A stretch of 64,000 nt of DNA from Eumeta japonica (lineage: Eukaryota; Arthropoda; Insecta; Lepidoptera; Psychidae): the NCBI GenBank assembly GCA_005406025.1, contig BGZK01001304.1:1-64000 (forward strand), in the 5' to 3' direction. Of the stretch, positions 59,201 to 64,000 are shown in pieces; the first letter of the stretch is position 1, and each line of letters begins with the position of its first letter. The position numbers were made by a program, and so were the translations under genes. Below the pieces are notes generated by a model. That model was given only the letters and a program-made list of their open reading frames with translations. It made no database searches and was not told the DNA's origin.

Positions 59201-61900
59201 AGTTTAAGGCAAAATATTATGTCCATAATTGTCATTTCTTATAAATATTTCATTAACAATAGAAAGAGACCATTGTATTATCTATTACTCCGATTTCAAA
59301 AAGACATTGTCCTTCGTATTATTCGAGAAGGATATACTTCTTTCAAGTTGATGTGTCTCGTGGAAGAAATCATATACATGATTAATTGTAAAATGAAAAT
59401 TGACTGATGATTTAGTTTCGACAACAGTTCGTGTATATTAATCATTATTTTGCGAAATGAAAATGATTGCAAATTCAAATATAAAAAAAATAATTTCGTG
59501 GCCATAGAGAAAACATCAACGACACATAACTATTTTCATTACGATAATTGAAACGAAACCAGAAGATATTGATTCTGCTTGCTTATAATTGTTTTGTTGA
59601 AACAAAATTATTATTCAATAATAATTATTATTATTGATTAATAATTTTGAAATAAACAAAAAATATTATAGATTTATTTATTATAAATAAATCTATAATA
59701 TTTTTTTAATTATTGCATGAGCATACAAATACTGGACAAATCCTGAAGAGTTGCTAACGCTAGACACATAATAAATAGATTTTATTATGGAAATTGAAAT
59801 TAAAATCGTAACTATTTATCAAGATGTTTATTCAATTATTAAAAAAGTATTTTTTTAACCTGTGTGGTTTAGCATATTTTAATATTTTTCTGAACATTAA
59901 AATTTAAGAAATTTTTATGATTTTTACAATGTCCTTAATATGAAAAAAATCTAAAGTATAATTAATATATCTAAAAGTAATAGTTAAACATAAATATGGA
60001 AAATTGTGCGTGCACCATTGTACGCGTGATAGAAGGTAAAATTTTTAAACAATAACTATTCACGGATAGAGTAAAAAAATAAAAAATAAACAAAGTGAAA
60101 ATTGTAAATAATCACTAAATACAAGGATAAGTATTAATTACACAATGCGTAGTACCTCAACTGCTCAAATATAGCATCTATCGTGTACATTTACATGGCG
60201 TGTATACGTTCCCTTTTGTTCCAATTTTTGTTGTCTCTCATGTAACGAAACAAACTTAAACGTGATGCAACTCTCAATTATCGTCTAATTATTGATTAAC
60301 GAATCACCGCCTATGAAATTTCACTTCCAAAAAAAACTACTATCACGGACACCTTGCAGTTATGAAGCATTTGAATTTATTTATTTTTTTTTGGATCAAA
60401 ATAATTTTTAATAAAAAAAATAAAAATAAAAGTTACTTTTTGTGCTGCGTTTACTTTTGAAGCTTTAATATTCCCACTTTTATTATTACTATCGTCCATA
60501 TTGAAAATTAATAAATACTATTGACATTTATAAGACAAATTCATTTAATGAAATTTATATTTACTGTTATAATGTAAGCATTAGTTTGGGAAAAGACCCT
60601 GATACACTCAGAAGTGACGACCGTATTTAGGGAGAAGCGTTCAACGGCTCAATCACACTAACTTAAACAATTGAATCTGCATCAATGTGACGTAAAAATT
60701 TCGCAAGGATGATAAAGCTTTGCCGGCGCGCGCACTCGACAGAAGTAATTTTTAGGTCACGATGATGCAGACTCGATAATTTTAAGTTAGGGTAATTGAA
60801 ACGCTGTATAAATATTGATAAGGGAGCGTCTAGTCGGAACGAATTAATAAGACCAAAAACTGCCCGAATTGTGAATACATCGCGAGGACCTGCGTTCAAA
60901 TCATTTAAACTCCCATTCCAATGCGTATTCCAATGTCAAAATTGAGTATGCCGTTTTAAAGCTCAGAAAGTTTAGATTTTATTCCAATGCATTGAACCTG
61001 AGTCACATCTCTCATAATATATGTAAACGACCGTTGTTTAATTATGTCATAAATCGTCAATTTTGCCTTGCCACGTGTCAATTTAACATCGTAGAGATTG
61101 AATAAATATTCAATTTTAACAATTTTTGTAAGCAAAAAACCAAAATATTGTTTACCCACCCATTCAGCTTGCCAAGAAGTTCTTCATAATAAGAGCGGTC
61201 CTTTCCAATCCTGAAACAAATGAGTGAAAGTATGTTATGATTTTAGGTAAATTAGCCTTATGGTGGTAATTAAATAAAAAAATTATGGTCAGAACACAAA
61301 ATTTGTCCCGTTATCTTCTTCTTGTCCCGAACCTACTTCCCTTATCTCCTAGGGTAGTTTAAATCTATCGTCTCGTACTCTTGAAAATACTTCCCATCTA
61401 TTGAATAATTTATATTTATTTATGTATATATATAATTAATACATTTACAAGTTAAATGCTCAATAATTTCTTGCCAATCGTAATTGTAAACATTCTGCAA
61501 TTTAAATATTACAGATTACCAAAATCTGGACACAAAACAATTTTTCGTTACGTTCTCGATGTACCTTACCAATTGTATTTCGTAATACGTACAAACTACT
61601 CAGTCACTATGAATACCGGAGAATGAACGGGTATAAAACTTTACGATTAAAGCAATTACGAATCACTCACAAAATCGGGACGACTCTGGCACCAGATGCT
61701 TCTACGTCCTTGACGTAGGACGCGGCGATGTAGCTAGTGTAGTTCTCTTCGGGATACTTGGTATGGAGGTAATAGGACTGCTCTTGCGACAGCACCCCTA
61801 TGATGGGGCGCTCGTTGACCTCCCCCGAAGATCTGACCGCCGCCTCCACTCGGCAGCGGAACACGTACACCAGCGCCAGCAGCAAGACAGCTCTCATCAT
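45481..61900 (-). CDS. GGH: Gamma-glutamyl hydrolase (folate polyglutamate hydrolase), six exons
   Basis: Coding exons are 61900-61671, 61210-61160, 57246-57014, 49503-49397, 48682-48585 and 45757-45481, with phases 2, 2, 1, 0, 2. The 331-residue product is close to the ~318 of human GGH. It starts with a signal peptide ([14 protein letters not shown]), so the enzyme is lysosomal or secreted. It belongs to the class I amidotransferase-like fold (peptidase family C26) and removes gamma-linked glutamates from polyglutamated folates, which lets folate leave the cell or be absorbed. The nucleophile is Cys137 in FGTCLGFE; the partner His249 and Glu251 lie in [18 protein letters not shown] (93-100) and FISTVE (232-237) are other family blocks. 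Four N-glycosylation sequons lie at N53, N105, N194 and N213. No stop or frameshift is present, so the gene appears functional. Introns of 460 to 7510 bp are full of transposon remnants, mostly in antisense. Confidence 0.95.
45758..46960. other. GGH intron 5, left part: AT-rich, no insert recognised
   Basis: Includes a small tandem around 45980-46025 (cataccataagataacatac / catacc repeats). No coding motif. Confidence 0.5.
46970..48385 (+). mobile_element. LINE family A, 5'-truncated copy inside GGH intron 5
   Basis: Antisense to GGH. Begins at the RT block [11 protein letters not shown] (gcgtcagagatgctgagggg, 46972) and runs through [21 protein letters not shown] and an intact catalytic [10 protein letters not shown] box (YADD at 47618-47629), with frameshifts between. 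It continues to the C-terminal NRCGLKE-type region and the 3' end acccttataggaaatgggcc. Because its YADD is intact, it preserves a site damaged in the longer copy at 13.4 kb. Confidence 0.87.
47364..47412. repeat. Perfect 16-bp inverted repeat inside the LINE copy
   Basis: gcaatgccagtatcaa (47364-47379) and ttgatactggcattgc (47397-47412), 17-nt loop. The right arm is the native LINE sequence (compare ttgatacaggcactgcaatc at 15548); the left arm replaces the expected sequence. Confidence 0.85.
48585..48682 (-). CDS. GGH: GGH exon 5
   Basis: Acceptor tttatttcag, donor ACGAG|GTAGTT. Encodes [20 protein letters not shown] and [12 protein letters not shown], matching the human segment that ends FISTMEG. 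Confidence 0.92.
49397..49503 (-). CDS. GGH: GGH exon 4
   Basis: Acceptor taaattacag, donor GATGAC|GTAAGT. Encodes [20 protein letters not shown] and [15 protein letters not shown]. The codon at its 5' edge is split with exon 3. Confidence 0.92.
49504..50060. other. GGH intron 3, start: one balanced unknown block
   Basis: 49640-49880 is more GC-balanced than its flanks (ctcgcaagattttatgtgta, gttcagggcatgtctgcaga) and contains a 72-codon ORF without recognised motif. It is probably a decayed repeat. Confidence 0.35.
50067..50895 (+). mobile_element. LINE family A, 3' part, with internal (AT)n, in GGH intron 3
   Basis: Reads [60 protein letters not shown] and the usual 3' end (ggtcggcaagggttgcccta, gcaagagagatatgcaaaga). 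It starts just after the RT box (tgcaagctgcgggagatggt). Antisense to GGH. Confidence 0.87.
50203..50246. repeat. (AT)n microsatellite, about 21 units
   Basis: Uninterrupted alternation lying within the coding part of the LINE copy, replacing a short segment just before the VKEFVYL block. Confidence 0.9.
50950..52140. other. GGH intron 3: AT-rich, no insert recognised
   Basis: No motif. A partial internal repeat 'accggtat/accggtaag' near 51942-52000 was noted but is too short to classify. Confidence 0.45.
52148..52340 (+). repeat. Fragment of a common 'ggttccgtacccaaag' repeat
   Basis: agagttccgtacccaaagag, ccgctgtcttatatccgtct and the gtctgtctgtctgtccg tandem are wording I associate with a lepidopteran family whose other end carries the 'ggccaagtgtgagtcgcac' terminus found at 52639. 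Confidence 0.55.
52405..52512 (+). mobile_element. LINE family A, extreme 3' end
   Basis: cgtgcttgcataaaaagatt, tcagtgaagcaagaaagatc and cccttctgggagataggcat. About the last 100 bp of the family. The ~45 bp following it match those following the copy that ends at 50895. Confidence 0.8.
52636..52842. mobile_element. MITE-like element with ~22-bp inverted repeats
   Basis: Left end aaaccggccaagtgtgagtc and right end gactcccacttggacggttt are inverted copies with few mismatches, 207 bp apart. No coding capacity. Confidence 0.65.
52850..55170. other. GGH intron 3: no gene recognised
   Basis: Mostly AT-rich. 53000-53170 and 54110-54360 are somewhat more balanced, without readable motifs. ORFs at 53158-53409, 54294-54506 and 54577-54777 are unrecognised. 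Confidence 0.4.
55178..55440 (-). mobile_element. Helitron-like 3' end, minus strand
   Basis: The reverse complement ends gcgggcggaaagcta, close to gcgggcaaaagctag at 18394. The body has the same degenerate 'gaaactgggattgg / cgaaagtgaaactagg' wording as 17990-18310. Confidence 0.5.
55457..55482. repeat. (ATC)n microsatellite
   Basis: About eight uninterrupted ATC units following gtcccg. Confidence 0.88.
55690..56745 (-). mobile_element. LINE fragment, minus strand (sense to GGH), in intron 3
   Basis: The frame 56743-56510 reads [20 protein letters not shown] and [20 protein letters not shown], the RT thumb region in which 'KtK.l' and 'YLG.yl' are standard. The downstream frame 56268-56083 reads [20 protein letters not shown] and QLYQLPETD, the C-terminal end. 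The piece between is in other frames. The C-terminal segment is present three times in tandem (next entry). Confidence 0.75.
55700..56280 (-). repeat. ~187-bp tandem triplication of the LINE C-terminal segment
   Basis: The group gcagagctttcagtg ... gttggt.tagt.gatc.ccag..ttttt.atttc occurs at 55733 and 56106, with a more diverged middle copy (gctcagtataaactttcggtg) at 55919. Steps are 186 and 187 bp. Divergence between copies shows the duplication is not recent. Confidence 0.7.
57014..57246 (-). CDS. GGH: GGH exon 3: catalytic cysteine exon
   Basis: Acceptor gcaaaacag, donor GATG|GTATGT. Encodes [25 protein letters not shown] and [18 protein letters not shown] with the nucleophile Cys137. 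It is strikingly GC-rich compared with its surroundings, as coding DNA here tends to be. Confidence 0.93.
57487..57785 (+). mobile_element. SINE-like repeat copy, in GGH intron 2
   Basis: Full block order: gccgtgctgcggccaatgtg, ggctggagcacaaaaatggg, gttgcttttcgtccattaaa, cactccccctccatcgtcca, tgagtgtccatggcagcggt and ttaccacctggtattcggtg, ending near cacgccccttta. It is the best-preserved copy in the window at its 5' end. Confidence 0.78.
57790..58440. other. GGH intron 2: AT-rich, no insert recognised
   Basis: No motif or delimitable repeat. Confidence 0.45.
58514..58553. promoter_or_regulatory. DRE-like palindromes in GGH intron 2
   Basis: tatcggccgata (58514-58525) is a perfect 12-nt palindrome, and tatcgata (58546-58553) equals the DREF core motif TATCGATA of insect promoters. 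They lie in a small GC-balanced patch (58470-58560). Intronic promoter activity is possible but unproven. Confidence 0.35.
58560..61150. other. GGH intron 2, remainder: no gene recognised
   Basis: AT-rich apart from 60590-60900, which is balanced and holds a 78-codon minus ORF without motif. A palindromic AT block (atagatttatttattataaataaatctat) lies at 59669-59697. Confidence 0.45.
61160..61210 (-). CDS. GGH: GGH exon 2 (51 nt micro-exon)
   Basis: Acceptor tttgtttcag, donor AATGG|GTGGGT. It encodes [17 protein letters not shown], the helix before the VLIPGG strand. It is too short to be an obvious ORF on its own and is fixed by phase agreement on both sides. Confidence 0.9.
61671..61900 (-). 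CDS. GGH: GGH exon 1: signal peptide and N-terminus
   Basis: Start chosen at 61898-61900, where two adjacent ATGs open the hydrophobic signal sequence. An in-frame ATG 22 codons upstream (61964-61966) would place a polar stretch before it and is less likely. PIIGVLSQE is the first strand of the hydrolase fold. The exon ends ATTTT|GTGAGT. Confidence 0.92.
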
Positions 61901-62630
61901 TGCGGAGAGTAAGTAAGCGTCCACTCCACCGTTCGTCCACCTATAAGTATATGTTGCTATCGCCACTCTGAATTATCCCATTTGATAAGAATCATTAGTT
62001 ATCAATTAATTAGCCAATATTGATTGCTGTGTCTTTGAAGTACACCGATAATTATGTGTATAACTCACAAATGAATTGAACTCGGACGATTTCAGTTTTA
62101 TTACCTCAAGGACGAGACTAGCTGTGTTCTTTTTTCATTGCCACGTTTCGTAGTTTTCTAATTGACTTTCGATGATTTTGTTTCTGCTTTCGCCTAAGTA
62201 CTACCCACGAACTAAAAACCGAACTGACACCTAAATAATATTTTTGGCGTTGTTTCTCTGAATTTAATCGTGGTCTAGGTTCTCACTATGATAAGATTCT
62301 TTAAAGTCGGCATTCAACTGCAATAAATGAGGAAAATGTAGCTACTATCAGATGGCTAATCGAAAAAAACCGACGTACCACCTATAAGAATATTTGGGGG
62401 TTTATTTGATTCTTTATTTCACCGGAAATAAAGATTTTTTTCATAGATTTAATATTTACAGGGACATAAGAAGCTGTAATAGCTTTCAAACACGTACACG
62501 CACACGCACGCAAAACATTACCTCAAAGCATAGTTACAAATGTTTTAAAAATGGTTTGAACTAAGGAAAAAATGTATAAAATGTAAGGGAAAATATTTAA
62601 AAAAGAAAATGTAGTATATTTTTTTTCATT
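61901..62630. other. 5' flank of GGH
   Basis: AT-rich. On the minus strand, gataactaatgattcttatc and gggataa (GATA-type strings) lie 60-130 bp upstream of the start codon. No TATA box was seen at a useful distance, so the transcription start is undefined. Confidence 0.4.
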
Positions 62631-62639
62631 GAGGAGTTG

Positions 62640-63225
62640 TTGAAAGTATTCAGTGACTGTACGTATTTCACTTGGACAGTGGCAAAAACCAGCACTCCCT
62701 TTTGTATCACACCTCTATCCTAAAAAATTCAGAGTATCCAGTAAAGCACGACAGTACTTTAAGCCGAACCATTACCTTTTATTTTATAAGGCACAGGTCC
62801 GACGGCATGGAGGGTATCGTTGTCACCTCTGTGCTGAGGTTCTTCAATATCAACTCCCGCCCTTAGACCGCATCCAACGTCGAGTGCTTTAAGTCGTCGA
62901 GGACTTTGTAATATCCGGCCATCTTGATCCGCCTTTGTGATGTTGCTACTGAACCCCGTCATCGTTCCACTCGTCCAAAATACCATCATTACCATATTGA
63001 TGGCTGAAGTTCTACCATTGTACGCTCCATGCGCAACACCCTATCACGTACGGTGAAAGTTTGGAATGATCTACCAACAGCAGTTACAACAAATATCTAT
63101 GACAAAGGGGTCTTTGAGAGATGAGCCTTCTTTCTAAAGCGTCGATAAAGCTCTAGAGACTCCTTCGGGGTTAATGACGTCCATGGGCGGTGGTAATCAC
63201 CTAATCTGTATGCTCGTTGTTGTGG
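62640..63225 (+). mobile_element. Jockey/CR1-like LINE, 3' end fragment
   Basis: Frame 62653-62892 has FYKAQVRRHGGYRCHLCAEV and YQLPPLDRIQRRVL, matching the RT C-terminal block 'KAqvRp.mEYcchlWaga...L..LDriQrRA'. Later come STMRNTLSRTVKVWNDLPTA and YDKGVFER (about 63020-63120), the conserved protein end. The 3' UTR has tgacgtccatgggcggtggt and tgtatgctcgtt, the tail also present in the SINE-like copies. Several frame changes; dead. Confidence 0.82.
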
Positions 63226-63229
63226 TCAC

Positions 63230-64000
63230 GTTCTTTTTGTTAAAAACGTGGTTGTTAAAAATACACGACATAATGATCAAAGAACGAACGAAACAGCGAG
63301 TCTGCGTATGCATTTATAAAACACTGAGCGCTTGTGTTTGTATTTATTACTTCACACAATCTCCTAATAAGCACATTTTGAAGATCTAAGTATCGAAGGT
63401 TAGATTTATGAAAACAATCGAGAAACATATCAGCAATAGGGTAGTTTACAAAGGCTTAGAATGCTATATTTAATGCTGAATTATGTACGTAATAGACGTA
63501 AAAACTAAAAGTGATAACATAATTGCAATTGACTAAAAAATCAATGAAGTATAAGCCATCAAAAAACTCATGACGTGTTTTTGGGACACCCGATCGGAAC
63601 GTTCCTTTCGCTACATGTAAATATATTTTTTGTTTTGAATAACAACAGTAAAATTAATTACAATTTTTGAAAGTAATTATATAGATAATATAAGTGAATA
63701 AATCGTAAAAAATATTTGTAAGTTGTAAATGAACACTTTTTTATATTAATTATTAAGATTCCAAAAAAGCACTAAATAGCGTCATGAAAATGATTTATTA
63801 AAGACTTTGTTAAGTTCGTTAATTTGCACAATTACGTGATTATGAAATCAACAATATATCATTTTCACATATTTGTACAAGTATTTATTTATTGAAAATA
63901 TAACATTGAATACTTTTTAGAACTGGAACAATCTAACACTCTCAAGAAACATAATTAAGAAACAAAAAAGTTTATTGTATATAACTACAAGAACAATGGA
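63230..64000. other. AT-rich DNA, no gene seen
   Basis: No motif or delimitable repeat up to the window end. Confidence 0.45.

Noticed and set aside
61901..61966. Upstream in-frame ATG as GGH start
   Set aside because: It would put 22 mostly polar residues ahead of a clear signal peptide.
1..64000. tRNA or rRNA genes
   Set aside because: I saw no cloverleaf with matching A and B boxes and no conserved rRNA core strings; the tRNA-Trp match at 267 is a primer site only.

Overview
The window is AT-rich nuclear DNA from an insect, almost certainly a moth or butterfly. The case rests on one intact spliced insect gene and on repeat families I associate with Lepidoptera: a CsRn1-type LTR retrotransposon, several LINE families, a mariner, Helitron-like ends, and SINE-like copies carrying the tail 'gtccatggg..ggtgaccacc..ctcgtttg'. 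I cannot name the species.

One cellular gene is clear: gamma-glutamyl hydrolase (GGH) on the minus strand, 61900 down to 45481. It has six exons whose splice sites and phases all agree (996 nt including stop, 331 codons). It encodes a secreted or lysosomal enzyme that removes gamma-linked glutamates from folates. Its introns hold LINE copies, a SINE-like copy, a MITE and a Helitron-like end. No other complete host gene is evident.

Layout. 1-4473: a CsRn1-clade Ty3/gypsy element with two LTRs, a tRNA-Trp primer site and a frame-broken gag-pol, inserted inside a decayed transposase-like gene (4474-5750, minus strand). 6865-9070: a minus-strand LINE fragment whose middle is replaced by about eight ~172-bp tandem units derived from its own endonuclease end. 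13.4-16.46 kb: the longest copy of a second LINE family, with a Helitron-like element (16465-18394) in its tail. 19-32 kb: AT-rich DNA with SINE-like copies, an R1-like LINE fragment and a few GC-richer islands that may be regulatory. 33492-34949: a mariner that has lost its catalytic aspartates. 41866-42929: a small element with a perfect 22-nt inverted repeat at both ends and two convergent gene starts, one a YqaJ-family-like N-terminus and the other a THAP domain. 44-45 kb: a LINE tail, a hairpin and an unknown ORF. 45.4-61.9 kb: GGH. 62.6-63.2 kb: the 3' end of a jockey/CR1-like LINE that shares its tail with the SINE-like copies.

The most novel object is the 41.9-42.9 kb element. Its inverted repeats carry a palindromic CRE-like core directly upstream of two inward-facing genes, and its centre has been deleted, which implies a larger two-gene autonomous relative elsewhere in the genome.
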